A stretch of 64,000 nt of DNA. Source: Kolteria novifilia (GTDB lineage: Bacteria > Planctomycetota > Planctomycetia > Kolteriales > Kolteriaceae). The DNA is taken from NCBI GenBank assembly GCA_007748055.1, contig CP036279.1, forward strand, positions 7,006,001 to 7,070,000, read 5' to 3'. Every line of letters starts with the position of its first letter. Within the stretch, counting starts at the first letter, position 1. Both the position numbers and the translations under genes were made by a program. The notes beneath the pieces are model-generated. The model did not search any database and had not been told where the DNA came from. It worked only from the letters and a program-made list of their open reading frames with translations. Of the stretch, positions 18,711-30,351 are shown one piece after another.

Positions 18711-19559
18711 TTGCACGCGACGGCGATGCTAAGACTAGACGACCAGGATCTCTTCATCGGGCCACGCCCCCTGGTGATGGGAATCGTTAACGTCACGCCT
18801 GACAGTTTCTCGGACGGCGGAGAGTTCCTTGATGCCGATCGCGCCGTCGCCCACGCGAAACAACTGGCGGCCGACGGTGCCGATTGGCTTGACCTGGGAG
18901 GCGAGTCGACACGCCCGGGTGCCGAGCCCGTCGACGCCGAGGAAGAGTTACGGCGCGTGATCCCCGTCATCGAGAAACTGACCGAAGAAGTCACGGTCCC
19001 GATCTCGATCGACACCTACAAGCCGGACGTCGCCCGGCTGGCCCTCAACGCGGGTGCTACGATCATCAACGACGTCACCGGATTCCGGGATCCACGCATG
19101 ATCGAGGTCGCCGCCGAGAGCTCCGCGGCCTGCGTCGTGATGCACATGCGTGGCACGCCGAAGACGATGAACGACCTGGCAACGTATGATGATGTGGTCG
19201 GGGAGTTGATCGGGTACTTCGAGCAGCGCATGCGACAGCTTGAGGAGGGTGGCGTCGCTCGCGAGCGGGTGGTGCTCGATCCAGGGATCGGCTTCGCCAA
19301 ACGGCGGGCGCACAACCTGACACTGATGAAGGAGCTGCGGACCTTCGATCGCTTCGGCCGACCGATCCTCTTGGGAGCGTCGCGCAAGCGAATCATCGGC
19401 GAGATCACCGGGCGTGGCGAGCGAGACCGCCTCGCCGGCTCGATCACGACGGCGGTTTGCGGCTACCTCCACGGAGCCCAGATCCTCCGGGTTCACGACG
19501 TCGCGGCAATTCGCGACGCCCTCGACATCGCCTTGGCGATCGAGGAAAATGAGTCGTGA
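18711..19559 (+). CDS. folP: Dihydropteroate synthase
   Basis: It condenses p-aminobenzoate with dihydropterin pyrophosphate in folate synthesis and is the target of sulfonamides. Motifs in order are VMGIVNVTPDSFSDGG, DWLDLGGESTRPGA, ISIDTYKP, IINDVTGFRDPRM, VVMHMRGTP, LDPGIGFAK, and PILLGASRKRIIG. The barrel is complete. The start is set at TTG 18711, seven bases after AGGGAG. ATG 18726 is in frame but has no ribosome binding site at normal distance. The product is 282 residues with the TTG start. proA follows after 182 bp. No other folate gene is in the window. Confidence 0.93.
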   Translation: MHATAMLRLDDQDLFIGPRPLVMGIVNVTPDSFSDGGEFLDADRAVAHAKQLAADGADWLDLGGESTRPGAEPVDAEEELRRVIPVIEKLTEEVTVPISIDTYKPDVARLALNAGATIINDVTGFRDPRMIEVAAESSAACVVMHMRGTPKTMNDLATYDDVVGELIGYFEQRMRQLEEGGVARERVVLDPGIGFAKRRAHNLTLMKELRTFDRFGRPILLGASRKRIIGEITGRGERDRLAGSITTAVCGYLHGAQILRVHDVAAIRDALDIALAIEENES

Positions 19560-19741
19560 GTGCCGAACAAGGGCCTTTCCTTCGGATGCCACGGGCCCCT
19601 CTCCGGTCAACAGACACAATTGGAGGGTTTGCGGCACACCCAGTGCTGGCGTTTGACCGAACACCAACGAGCCGTGGGCTCCCAGAGGCGAAACAGAGAA
19701 AGATAAGGCGGACCGCGATTCCCGCCGAGAAAGAGACGATA

Positions 19742-21013
19742 ATGGCAACGACGGAAATGGCGATCGACACGTACTGTCACGAAATGGCTGAAGCGGCCAA
19801 GGAGGCCTCGCGGGTTCTGCCGACCCTTCCCGGCGAAGCTCGCAACAGGGCACTGAGCCACTTTTCGCGGCTACTGCGGGAGGAGGCGCCAAGCGTGATG
19901 GAGGCGAACCAGAAGGATCTGGAAGCCGCCCCCTCCTTCGGTCTAACCGGCGCGCAGGTCGATCGACTTCGCCTGACACCGCAGCGTCTCGGCTCGATGG
20001 CCGACGCGGTGGACGAGATCATCATGCTCGCTGACCCGGTCGGTCGAGTGATCGATTCCTCCGTCCGTCCCAATGGCCTCAACGTGATGAAGGTTCGCGT
20101 CCCCTTGGGCGTCGTCTTCTTCATCTACGAGAGCCGTCCGAACGTGACGGCGGACGCCGCCGCGCTCTGCCTGAAGAGCGGCAACGCCGTGATCCTGCGT
20201 GGAGGGAAAGAGGCGCGGCATAGCAACATCGCGGTGGCCGGCCTCATCCAGAAGGCCTTGGCCGCCGAGGGCTTGCCGAACTCCGCGGTGCAGATGGTTG
20301 GCATCACCGATCGCGAGGCGGTCGGCGAGTTCCTCCGCCTCAACGACTTCATCGATGTCGCCATCCCCAGAGGCGGCGCGGCGCTCATCCGCCGGGTCGC
20401 CGACGAGGCGACGATGCCCGTGATCAAACATTTCCAGGGAATTTGCCACGTCTACGTCGACGCGTCCGCCGACAAGGACAAGGCTGTCGAAATCGTCGAA
20501 AACTCGAAGTGTCACCGTCCCGGCGTCTGCAACGCGGCCGAAACGCTACTCGTCCACGAACATGCGGCTGGGAACCTGCTTCCCGCGATCGGGGAGCGGT
20601 TACTCGCGCGGGGCGTCGAACTTCGCGGATGTCCCCGAACTTGTGAGTTGATCGCGGCGGCGACGCCCGCCACGGAGGAGGACTTCGACACGGAGTACCT
20701 CGAGCTGATCCTCTCCGTTCGAGTCGTTCCCGACATTCAGGCGGCGATGGACCACATCGCCAAGCATGGCTCCGGACACACCGAGACGATCGTGACCGAG
20801 AAACTCGCGGCCGCTCAACAGTTCACCACCGCCGTCGATTCCTCCGCGGTATTCGTCAACGCGAGCACGCGTTTCAATGACGGAGGCCAGTTCGGACTCG
20901 GGGCGGAGATCGGCATCAGCACGGACAAGTTCCACGCTCGCGGCCCGTGTGGGCTCAACGAGTTGACCAGCTACAAGTATGTCGCCTTCGGCAACGGCCA
21001 GATTCGCACCTAG
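19742..21013 (+). CDS. proA: Gamma-glutamyl phosphate reductase
   Basis: It reduces gamma-glutamyl phosphate with NADPH to glutamate semialdehyde, the second step of proline synthesis. The 423-residue protein has KVRVPLGVVFFIYESRPNVT, ILRGGKEARHSN, HFQGICHVYVD and SKCHRPGVCNAAETLL, with the catalytic Cys near residue 262. The ATG at 19742 is chosen because homology starts just after it; a second ATG at 19757 is possible. The ribosome binding site is weak. The kinase partner proB is not adjacent. Confidence 0.94.
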   Translation: MATTEMAIDTYCHEMAEAAKEASRVLPTLPGEARNRALSHFSRLLREEAPSVMEANQKDLEAAPSFGLTGAQVDRLRLTPQRLGSMADAVDEIIMLADPVGRVIDSSVRPNGLNVMKVRVPLGVVFFIYESRPNVTADAAALCLKSGNAVILRGGKEARHSNIAVAGLIQKALAAEGLPNSAVQMVGITDREAVGEFLRLNDFIDVAIPRGGAALIRRVADEATMPVIKHFQGICHVYVDASADKDKAVEIVENSKCHRPGVCNAAETLLVHEHAAGNLLPAIGERLLARGVELRGCPRTCELIAAATPATEEDFDTEYLELILSVRVVPDIQAAMDHIAKHGSGHTETIVTEKLAAAQQFTTAVDSSAVFVNASTRFNDGGQFGLGAEIGISTDKFHARGPCGLNELTSYKYVAFGNGQIRT

Positions 21014-21076
21014 CGACTCTTGGTCCGTCGGCGAGACAATCGAACTCGGCCATGACCGATAGGAGAACGTCCGAGA

Positions 21077-22117
21077 ATGGGTGATGTTCTTAGTCAGGAA
21101 GAAGTCGAGCAGCTTCTCGCCCAAGTCAACATGGCGGGAGGAGCGGCTGCCGCCGCGAGTCTGGGGAGCGAGGCCTTCGCCCTGCCCGCGGGGGGCATGT
21201 CGGCCTCGAGCGATGTTCTTCCTCCCGACATCACGCTCTACGACTTCAAACGACCCGAGCGCGTCGGCAAGGAGCACATGCGAGCGCTCCAGTCGATCCA
21301 CGAAGGTTTCAGCCGCAATCTGAGCGCCTCCCTCTCGGGCTATCTTCGAACGATTGTCGACGTCAAGCTCGTCAGTGTCGATCAATTGACCTACAGCGAG
21401 TTCATCTTCAGTCTCGAGAACCCGACCTGCTTCAACGTGCTCAAGTGCGAACCGCTCGAGGGGCGGATGGTCCTCGAGATCAATCCTTCGATCGTCTTTC
21501 CGATCATCGATCGCTTGCTTGGAGGTGGTCGCGGCGACGTCCTCGTTCCGCGCCGGGCGCTCACCGATATCGAACAGCGCCTGGTCGGACGAATCACCGC
21601 GAAGGCGACCGACGGCTTGCAGCAGGTCTGGGAAAATATCATCCCGATCGACTTCCATGTCGATCAGATCGAGTCGAACCCGCAACTCGTCTACATCGTT
21701 CCCCCGAACGAAGTCATCGTCTTGGTCAGCTTCGAACTGACGATCGGCGAGATTCGCGGAATGATGAACCTCTGCATCCCCTTCAACGTCATCGAACCGG
21801 TAATCGGCAAGCTCTCCTCGAACACGTGGTTTACCTACGGTCGTAAACGCGGCACCAAACGCGACGAAGTGGTCCACCAACTCGCCAACGCTCCGATCGA
21901 TCTGGTCGCGTTCGTTGGCGAGACGACAATGACCGCCGAACAGCTCGCGGACCTACAAGTCGGCGATCTACTTCCGATCGACAAGGTCCAGTCGAGCCCC
22001 TTCCTCGTCACCATCGCCGGCCAACCGAAGTTCCGCGCGCGTCCGTTCACCCTCAAGGGACGCAAAGTCGTTCGCATTGAGGAGCGTGCCGAACCGAATG
22101 CCCGTATCAACGGCTGA
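21077..22117 (+). CDS. fliM: Flagellar motor switch protein FliM
   Basis: FliM sits in the C-ring of the flagellar motor, binds phosphorylated CheY through its N terminus, and sets rotation direction. The N terminus GDVLSQEEVEQLL is the conserved CheY-binding segment. A Gly/Ala-rich spacer follows, then the CheC-like middle domain starting at YDFKRPERVGKEHMRALQSI. The C-terminal SpoA domain has LQVGDLLPIDK and FRARPFTLKGRKVVRI. It is 346 residues, the normal length. AGGAGA lies ten bases before the ATG. Together with fliI this shows a flagellated lineage, but the two genes are 20 kb apart. Confidence 0.94.
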   Translation: MGDVLSQEEVEQLLAQVNMAGGAAAAASLGSEAFALPAGGMSASSDVLPPDITLYDFKRPERVGKEHMRALQSIHEGFSRNLSASLSGYLRTIVDVKLVSVDQLTYSEFIFSLENPTCFNVLKCEPLEGRMVLEINPSIVFPIIDRLLGGGRGDVLVPRRALTDIEQRLVGRITAKATDGLQQVWENIIPIDFHVDQIESNPQLVYIVPPNEVIVLVSFELTIGEIRGMMNLCIPFNVIEPVIGKLSSNTWFTYGRKRGTKRDEVVHQLANAPIDLVAFVGETTMTAEQLADLQVGDLLPIDKVQSSPFLVTIAGQPKFRARPFTLKGRKVVRIEERAEPNARING

Positions 22118-22171
22118 CTCCTCGATTGCCCGGAGTACGAAAGCCCAGTTGCCTCGCGGAGGCGCAACATC

Positions 22172-22930
22172 ATGGTTGCCTTCTTTGACACGATCGGCCG
22201 GTTCTCCGAATTCGCGGGACAGGTCCTTTGGGCGCTGCCGGGCCTGGCGCGCCGCCCCGCCCTCGTCGCCAGACAGTTGGTTCACGTCATCGCGGGCACG
22301 GCCGGCTTGATCGCCTTCGTGGGAGCCTCGCTCGGCTTGGTGACGTGGATGCACTTGGCAACCATCTTGGGTCAGTTCGATAGCGAAGCCCTTCTTCCCT
22401 CGCTCCTGATGCTCGCGGTGGTCGTCGAGGTGGGGCCCGCGCTCGTCGGCGTGATCGCCGCGGGCCGACTTGGCTCGGGTCTGGCCGCGGAGCTTGCCGC
22501 GATGCAAACGGGGGAACAGGTCGACGCTCTTCGCTGCCTGGGCTTCGATCCGATCAAACGCCTCGTGGCCCCCCGAGTGGCGGCGTGCCTGATCGCCCTG
22601 CCCCTGTTCACGATCCTGATCGACTACGCCGCGCTCTTGGGAAGTTACTTCGCCGAGGCTTCGAGCGGTCGGCTCACCTGGAGTCAGTACGCCCACGCGT
22701 CGCTCGATTTGCTTGGCCCGATCGAGGCGATCTTGGCGGTCGCGAAGACGGCCGTCTTTGGGCTCTTCGTCGGCTGGATTGGCTGCTGGCTCGGACTGAA
22801 CGCCGAGCGCAGCACCACCGCGATTGGCCAGGCCGCGACTCGGGCGGTCGTTTGGTCGACCCTCGCCGTCCTGGCCGGCAACGTCGTGCTCGTACGCTTG
22901 ATTCAATGGATCTCCGGCAACATCCCCTGA
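22172..22930 (+). CDS. MlaE-family ABC transporter permease
   Basis: MlaE-type permeases span the inner membrane and work with an ATPase (MlaF) and an MCE substrate-binding protein (MlaD) in moving phospholipids or other lipids between membranes. The 252-residue protein has five to six hydrophobic segments. The family core EVGPALVGVIAAGRLGSG continues to LAAELAAMQTGEQVDALR and GFDPIKRLVAPRVAA. The stretch is well conserved, so the assignment is firm. Neither an ATPase nor an MCE gene is next to it here, so its partners must be elsewhere. It begins 54 bp after fliM and might be co-transcribed. Confidence 0.88.
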   Translation: MVAFFDTIGRFSEFAGQVLWALPGLARRPALVARQLVHVIAGTAGLIAFVGASLGLVTWMHLATILGQFDSEALLPSLLMLAVVVEVGPALVGVIAAGRLGSGLAAELAAMQTGEQVDALRCLGFDPIKRLVAPRVAACLIALPLFTILIDYAALLGSYFAEASSGRLTWSQYAHASLDLLGPIEAILAVAKTAVFGLFVGWIGCWLGLNAERSTTAIGQAATRAVVWSTLAVLAGNVVLVRLIQWISGNIP

Positions 22931-24696
<1,766 letters not shown>

Positions 24697-24764
24697 CCGG
24701 CACGGACGTCGATCATCTTGGCCTCATCGCCGGTCGTTGCGAGCGGGCCCCAGGGGGGACGGGG

Positions 24765-25427
24765 CTATTTCTCCACAGGGCCCATTTGTTCCCGAACGCG
24801 CTGCTCGAGGTGATCGAGCACTTCGTCCAACGTGAGGTCGCTCGAATCGACGATCTCGGCATCCTCGGCGGGACGTAGCGGAGCGAGGCTACGCTCGCGA
24901 TCCTCTTGATCCCGGGTTCGCTGCTGATCGCGAAGCGCGGTCAGCGACACGACGTGCCCTGACTCACCGAGTTCCACTTGGCGCCGTTCGGCCCGAACCG
25001 CTTCATCCGCGGTCAGGAAAAATTTGCAAGGGGCCTCGGGAAAGACCACCGTTCCTTGGTCGCGTCCCTCCGTCACCAAACGACGTCCCACGGCGAAGCG
25101 CCGTTGAGCCTCGACCATGAATTGCCGGACCTTGGCGCTGTCGGCGAACTCCTTGACGCGCGAGGTGATGGCCGGCTCGCGGATCGCCAACGAGACGTCT
25201 TCGCCGTTGAGCAACACGTGGGGGGATTCGAGCACCAGGTCCATCTCGGTCAGCACGCCATCAAGGGCGGTTTCGTCGCGAGCGTCAATCCCTCGGCGCA
25301 GGCAAGCGAGGGTGACCGCCCGATACATCGCACCGGTATCGAGGTGATCGAACCCCAGTCGCGAAGCGAGCTGTCGCGCCGCCGTGCTCTTCCCGGCTCC
25401 GGCCGGTCCATCGATCGTCACAATCAA
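24765..25427 (-). CDS. cmk: Cytidylate kinase
   Basis: It phosphorylates CMP and dCMP for nucleotide supply. The protein has the P-loop GPAGAGKST at its N terminus, then FDHLDTGAMYRAVTL, VTEGRDQGTVVFP and FFLTADEAVRAERR, all typical of Cmk. The start is set at TTG 25427, nine bases after GGGAG, giving 220 residues, the usual length, with the sequence opening at IVTIDGPAGAGKS. Longer starts at 25472 and 25535 add a non-conserved head without a good ribosome binding site. It converges on thiC. Confidence 0.92.
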   Translation of the reverse strand: MIVTIDGPAGAGKSTAARQLASRLGFDHLDTGAMYRAVTLACLRRGIDARDETALDGVLTEMDLVLESPHVLLNGEDVSLAIREPAITSRVKEFADSAKVRQFMVEAQRRFAVGRRLVTEGRDQGTVVFPEAPCKFFLTADEAVRAERRQVELGESGHVVSLTALRDQQRTRDQEDRERSLAPLRPAEDAEIVDSSDLTLDEVLDHLEQRVREQMGPVEK

Positions 25428-25685
25428 CGTCGTTTGCTCCCAAGACGCATCGACGAGTCCATCGAGTTCCATCAAGTGCTCGTGGTGAGAGTGGTTGTCG
25501 CGCCTCGATCGACTCCCGCGACGCCCCGAAGCCATGGTCCGGGAGGTCGCGGCTTCGGCGAAACAACCTTGACCTTATCCCAATCCGTTCAAGGATAATG
25601 GCTGGCCGACGGGAAGAAAAGATCTCGGGACCGATGGTAGCGGCCAGCGAGAATAGTTCGCCCATGGGCGAAGAAAGCGGAGCCA

Positions 25686-25889
25686 ATGAAGGCTTGGGCA
25701 GAAATCGTGAAGCACTCGGTCGTCGGGATCGGCTGCATCGGCATCGGCATCTACTTGATCGCGCTGGAACTAGGGGGAGGGTCTTCCGAACCGATGCTCC
25801 AGAACGGTTTGATCAAAGGTGGAGTGATCATCGTCGCGGGCGTCGTCCTCGCAACAATCGGACTGAGACTTCGTCATCCCCGCGATTGA
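25686..25889 (+). CDS. Small two-helix membrane protein, 67 aa
   Basis: I do not recognise a family. The codon bias fits the local genes. Two hydrophobic helices are visible, around residues 9-27 (HSVVGIGCIGIGIYLIALE) and 43-60 (IKGGVIIVAGVVLATIGLRL), joined by a short polar loop; the C terminus is basic. A GGAG sequence is five bases before the ATG. Confidence 0.55.
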   Translation: MKAWAEIVKHSVVGIGCIGIGIYLIALELGGGSSEPMLQNGLIKGGVIIVAGVVLATIGLRLRHPRD

Positions 25890-25920
25890 ACGCCGCGCCG
25901 ACGCCGTGAGAACGCGCCCC

Positions 25921-25961
25921 AAGAAAAGGAAAAGGGTCTCCACATTTGATGGGAAGACCCT
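25921..25961 (-). terminator. Terminator-like hairpin with T-rich tail
   Basis: On the minus strand a 7-bp stem (AGGGTCT and AGACCCT, 25933-25939 and 25955-25961) is followed by TTTTCCTTTTCTT. It lies about 97 bases after the stop of the minus-strand gene 26058-26465 and could end that transcript. Confidence 0.5.
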
Positions 25962-26057
25962 CAACGGCGAGGCACCGGCAAAACAGGGGAACGTCGACAC
26001 GAGGGTAGGGGACGATTGTCCCTTCCGCGTGCCGGCCCCTTGCGCGGATGAACGCGC

Positions 26058-26465
26058 TTAGATCAACTTCGCCGAGCAATAGCGACGCGCCGAGCGCAGC
26101 TCACTGGCCAAGGAGCGATCACCTAACGCTTCCGCCTCCGCGACCAGACGATCCAGTTGCGTTTCGATCGCCTCGTAAGATCCCGCCCGATCGTCTCCAA
26201 GGGGACGTCCGCGACGAGCGACAGCGGGCGTGGCGCTCACTGGCGACGCTTTGGCCGATGCCTTTTTCTTCTTCCGGCGTCCCCGGCCACGTGCCAACCC
26301 GAGCTTGCTCTTCATCTGATAGACGAGAGTCGGATTGAGCTCATCCTTGTTGCCGTCGGTGTTCCAAGCAGCCTGGACATCCTTGACGCTCGCGTCCGGT
26401 TTCTTCTTGAGAAAGTCTCTCGCAAACGCGGACTTGTTGGGCCCACCGGTCTTCTTTCCGGCCAA
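26058..26465 (-). CDS. Small basic protein, possibly DNA-binding, function unknown
   Basis: The start is TTG 26465, about seven bases after AAGGAGAAG. Residues 10-55 (KSAFARDFLKKKP to MKSKLGLARG) look like a small helical domain. A basic linker containing GRGRRKKKKASAKASP follows, and then a second helical segment (IETQLDRLVAEAEALG) that could form a coiled coil. The high charge and basic linker suggest a nucleoid or nucleic-acid partner, which is inference only. Codon use matches the neighbours. To its right begins the AT-richer region without genes. Confidence 0.65.
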   Translation of the reverse strand: MAGKKTGGPNKSAFARDFLKKKPDASVKDVQAAWNTDGNKDELNPTLVYQMKSKLGLARGRGRRKKKKASAKASPVSATPAVARRGRPLGDDRAGSYEAIETQLDRLVAEAEALGDRSLASELRSARRYCSAKLI

Positions 26466-28234
26466 CGTTCTTCTCCTTGAGATCTATACATTACCAGACA
26501 AACGATCTTATGATCTTTCTCGAATGCTTCAACATGAGTATTGCACGCGAGACCTGCATAGACATAGGGCCCACCGAAGACCGACCTTCGAATCGATGGT
26601 GCTCATTCCTAACGGTGACAGCACTCCAAGTTCGTCAATTCAACCACGCCACCGCCACGGCGGGAACGACGCGGCAACCGAACTGATAGTTGGCATGCCC
26701 GATGCCAATCTCGTTGATATGAACACGATCCTAGCCGTCCGTTGATTCAAGCGGGCAAGGCGAGAACGTTCAATGTTGGACAATATTAAGGAGGAAACAC
26801 ACAGGCGAACCCGTAAATTCGTCGAGGTTTTTCAACACCGAGATTGGCCAAACGGGCCGTTCGCAGCCCGCATCGAATAGATCAATGGGCTGCTAGGCAT
26901 CCACGTGCCGACTCACCACCCGGCCGTCGACATCATGAACTATTTTCGCCTCTCTTAAACAAGCGAGAGAGCGGCATAGCACCGAGGTGGTTCCCTGGAG
27001 CCGTTTGCGACGTGTATTGAAGGGAAGCTCAGCCCAATGAATGAGGAGGACATGGACATGGGACTACTGAGTATTCTCGACACGGAGACTGCGCGAGCAA
27101 GCCTACCACGGCTGACATTGGGCGATCAAACGGCCGCTAGCGGCGTTCTCATCGTCGTCGCAAGGAAAATGCGCTATTCCAGCATGCGGGATGCGACTTT
27201 CGAGCTATGGTTCGCTGGATGATATCACTTGGTCCTGCCGATGGACCAAACGAGTCTTAGACTCGACGATGAAAACACCCTCCCACGTTCACCCACCCCC
27301 CTTGTGTCAGGTAGGCCGTTGAACGACTCGAAGGTGGTGACGGGCATTTTTTCGACCAACACTCCAAGCCAAGAACCTCGACAAACCTTCGGAGTCGCCC
27401 GAGGGTATATCTCCTTGATGTTCGACGAAACCCTTCGTTCAGGCGTCAACAGGCTTAACAGCCCGTTGATCTATTCGATGCCGGCTACGAACGGCCCTCT
27501 TGACCAATCTCGGCGTCAAAAAACTCGACGAATCTACAGATTCGTCTCCGTTTCTTCTCCTTGATCTTGGCCAACATGGCTCGTTCTCGCTTTGGCCCGC
27601 TTAAATCAACGGACTGTAATGTCACAATTCCGCAGGATAGCGTGTTTTCTCGTTTTGATTCACTACGTCGGCTTCAGGAAGAATGTTCGTGGGAGAATTC
27701 GATCGGGCAGGGAAGCGAAGGTGAACACCTGGAGTTGCACATGCCCCTCATCTCACTCGATCCTGAATTCATGGCCTCACCTCGAGAGTTCACCACACGC
27801 CAACAGCTCATGGTGTACCTGAGTGTACCAAGACGATTGAGTCCTACTATGTGGTTCGTGTGAACAGTACGCCATTTATTGAATCGACCTGATGCCAAAT
27901 TGCCTGTTCGTACAGAAAGCCGGGGGGGGCGTTATCCACAACGAAGCCCACTGGCCACAACACGAACACTCACCCTCTAGTGCAACCACTGGTCTCTTTT
28001 ATGAACAACGTTCCGGCCCCTTCCACGTCGGCGATTCGCATGACCTCCATCGCCTCAAGGAACGCTTGTGTCACGGCCGGACTCGGCGTCTCCCTCTACT
28101 GGCGATGTGGTGCTGAGGATTGAACGACTCAAGACTGGCTTCGAGTGTCCCCACCATTGACCGTTGACTTGACGCGATCCGTCACGAGGATGAACGCTTG
28201 GTCATTGGTGCAAGCGGCTCTCAGAGGACTTGAA
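26466..28234. other. AT-richer stretch without convincing genes
   Basis: Base composition is visibly richer in A and T than the rest of the window. Open frames here (for example 27037-27222, 27229-27564, 27561-27863) are short, lack G/C third-position bias, lack ribosome binding sites and resemble nothing I know. Small palindromes occur at 27252-27266 and 27527-27546. It could be a decayed insertion or foreign remnant; I see no transposase or tRNA in it. Confidence 0.5.
27527..27546. repeat. 20-bp near-perfect palindrome
   Basis: Arms of nine bases, GACGAATCT and AGATTCGTC, are separated by AC. It stands in the AT-richer stretch with no gene on either side. It could be a protein-binding site or a remnant of an element end. 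Confidence 0.5.
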
Positions 28235-28840
28235 ATGGGCGCACGGACGGTCATGATCTTTCTCTTCGAGGACGTGGAAGTACTCGACTTCTGCGGTCCA
28301 TTCGAGGTCTTCTCCGTCGCCAACGAACTCGCTCCGACCGACGTCTTTCGAGTCGTGACGGTGGCGGCGCAATTGCGTCCGGTTCGCGCCCGCAATGGAT
28401 TGAGCGTCAATCCCGACCTCGATATCGCTGGCTGTCCCGTGCCGGATCTGCTCATCATTCCCGGAGGGAAGGGGACTCGACCACTCGTCAACCAACCCGC
28501 GACGATTGAATGGATTCGTCGCATGTCGCAGAGCGCCGAACGGATGGCGTCGGTTTGCACCGGAGCCCTGTTGCTTGGCAAGGCGGGCCTGCTCGATGGG
28601 CTGACCGTGACGACCCATCATCGCGCGCTCGATCTGCTTCGCGAGATCGCTCCAAGTTCGACCGCCGTCGCCGATCGCCGCTTTGTCGACAACGGACGGA
28701 TCATCACTTCAGGAGGGATCGCCGCGGGGATCGACATGTCGCTTTACTTGGTCGAGTCGCTGGAAGGCCTCGAATTGGCGAAGCGAACGGCAGAGCACAT
28801 GGAGTACCCCTATCGACCCGCCACGCCTTCGACGTCATGA
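28235..28840 (+). CDS. DJ-1/PfpI family protein
   Basis: The 201-residue protein is a single DJ-1/PfpI domain (class I glutamine amidotransferase-like fold). It has MIFLFEDVEVLDFCGPFEVF at the start, PDLLIIPGGKGTR in the middle, and SVCTGALLLGKAGLLDG with the reactive Cys at the nucleophile elbow, followed by VTTHH. The arrangement resembles isonitrile hydratase and the N-terminal half of GlxA-type AraC regulators, but no DNA-binding domain is attached. The reaction cannot be named. The start at 28235 has AGAGGA at seven bases. It converges on the XylR-type regulator gene. Confidence 0.85.
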   Translation: MGARTVMIFLFEDVEVLDFCGPFEVFSVANELAPTDVFRVVTVAAQLRPVRARNGLSVNPDLDIAGCPVPDLLIIPGGKGTRPLVNQPATIEWIRRMSQSAERMASVCTGALLLGKAGLLDGLTVTTHHRALDLLREIAPSSTAVADRRFVDNGRIITSGGIAAGIDMSLYLVESLEGLELAKRTAEHMEYPYRPATPSTS

Positions 28841-28855
28841 CAGACGTTCCCCGCA

Positions 28856-28875
28856 TGCCCACGAAGATGTGGGTA
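28856..28875. repeat. Dispersed palindrome, degenerate copy
   Basis: TGCCCACGAAGATGTGGGTA has arms CCCAC and GTGGG. It resembles the other TGCCCACG elements of the window and lies between the two convergent stops of the DJ-1 and regulator genes. Confidence 0.4.
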
Positions 28876-28901
28876 TCGCCCCGACCCTTGCGCTCACGAG
28901 G

Positions 28902-30065
28902 TCAGGACCGCCGATCCTTGGCTTGGCGGCGAAAGTGGCTGGGAGGAACGCCGACGCGCCGGCGAAAGAGGGTGCTCATGTACTCGACATGACGAAATCC
29001 GGATCGCTCGGCGATCACGGCGAGAGGGAGTTCGGTTTCCCGCAAGAGTTGCCGCACCCGGTCGATCCGCTGCTCGACGATGGTCTCATGCGGCGTCCGC
29101 CCCAAGAGTTGCTGGAAGCGGCTCTCCAGGACACGCCGGGATAGGGGCAACACCCGCGTCAAGTCGTTGACGTTGATCCCATCACAGGCATGCTCCCGGA
29201 TATAGCGCAGCGCCTTGGCGATGTCGGGGTCGTCGATCGCCAGAATATCGGTCGATCGACGAGTCGCGACCCCCAGCGGGGCGACCAGATGCGCATCGGG
29301 CTCGACCTCCTCCGCCGACATCAAACGATCGAGCAGCCGCGCGGCCTCGTAGCCAGTCCCAAGCGCGTCGGGGATCACACTACTCAGCGAAGGCGAGCAC
29401 AGATCGCAAAGGAGTTGGTCATCGTCGACGCCGATCACCGCGACCTCCTCCGGCACCGCGATGTTGGATTCCCGGCAAACGTCGAGAAGTTGCTGGGCGC
29501 GAATGTCGTAACACGCCATGACGCCGATCGGCTTGGGAAGCCGTTCGATCCACCGGCGAAGCCGACTCCGCTCCCGGTTCCAGGAATAGCCGGGCGCGAA
29601 ACGCGACTTGGCCTCGAACGTCGCACACGCGCCGACGGCGCGGTTGGCGATCTCCACGAAGTGCTCCTCGCGCCAGCGCGACCAATTGAAGGGGGACTCG
29701 CCACAGTAAGCGAGATGCTGAAAACCGCGTTCGAGCAGGTGATTCGCCGCGAGCTTGGCGATGGCCGCGTCGTCGGTCTCCACCCAGGGATAGCCCGGAA
29801 GACGGCGCGCGGCACTGACGTCGACGAAGGGGAGTCGCGTCGTCGCCACGGCGTTGGCGATCGCCTCGGACTCGATCCGAGCGATAATCCCATCGCCGCG
29901 CCAGTTTCTCAGCCAGTCAGGGGGACGCGCGCCTCGCTCCTGTTCCGGCAAATGGACCGACCACTCGTCGTGTTCGCGGATGTACGCGACGATTCCCTCC
30001 AGTAGCCCGCGAGCATAGGCATTGGACGTTTCGATGAGAAGGGCGACGCCACGGCGTCTCTTCAT
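28902..30065 (-). CDS. XylR-type transcriptional regulator (LacI-like sensor + AraC HTH)
   Basis: The 387-residue protein begins at ATG 30065 behind AAGGGA, with MKRRRGVALLIETSNAYARG. Residues about 5-270 form a periplasmic-binding-protein-like sugar sensor as in LacI/GalR regulators, including GVMACYDIRAQQLLDVCRE and VAVIGVDDDQLLCDL. The last 100 residues or so are an AraC-family double helix-turn-helix, with LSRRVLESRFQQLLGRTPHE and LAVIAERSGFRHVEYMSTLF. This combination is that of E. coli XylR, which activates xylose genes. It is divergent from a Gfo/Idh-type oxidoreductase 286 bp away, its most likely target. The sugar ligand cannot be inferred. Confidence 0.9.
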   Translation of the reverse strand: MKRRRGVALLIETSNAYARGLLEGIVAYIREHDEWSVHLPEQERGARPPDWLRNWRGDGIIARIESEAIANAVATTRLPFVDVSAARRLPGYPWVETDDAAIAKLAANHLLERGFQHLAYCGESPFNWSRWREEHFVEIANRAVGACATFEAKSRFAPGYSWNRERSRLRRWIERLPKPIGVMACYDIRAQQLLDVCRESNIAVPEEVAVIGVDDDQLLCDLCSPSLSSVIPDALGTGYEAARLLDRLMSAEEVEPDAHLVAPLGVATRRSTDILAIDDPDIAKALRYIREHACDGINVNDLTRVLPLSRRVLESRFQQLLGRTPHETIVEQRIDRVRQLLRETELPLAVIAERSGFRHVEYMSTLFRRRVGVPPSHFRRQAKDRRS

Positions 30066-30351
30066 GGTCCGTCCCTTCTGATCCAGCACCTCTAGCACAT
30101 GCGTGAAAAAACATAGGGCACTCAAGCATAACCATCTCCTTCTCGGCGAATGAATTGAAAAACCAAGGACAATGCGGCTCAGCATCCGGTGAAATAGTGA
30201 ATCCGGATCGCGCGAAAGTTCATGGCTCACCCGCGAACCGTCGCTTACGGTTCAAGGTGATCCTCGGTCGTTGGTCGCTGGGTGGCCGGCACTGGCCGAG
30301 GAGCATCCCGCGGCTCCGCGAGTCTGGACCGCGCGTGTGAGGGAAACGAGC

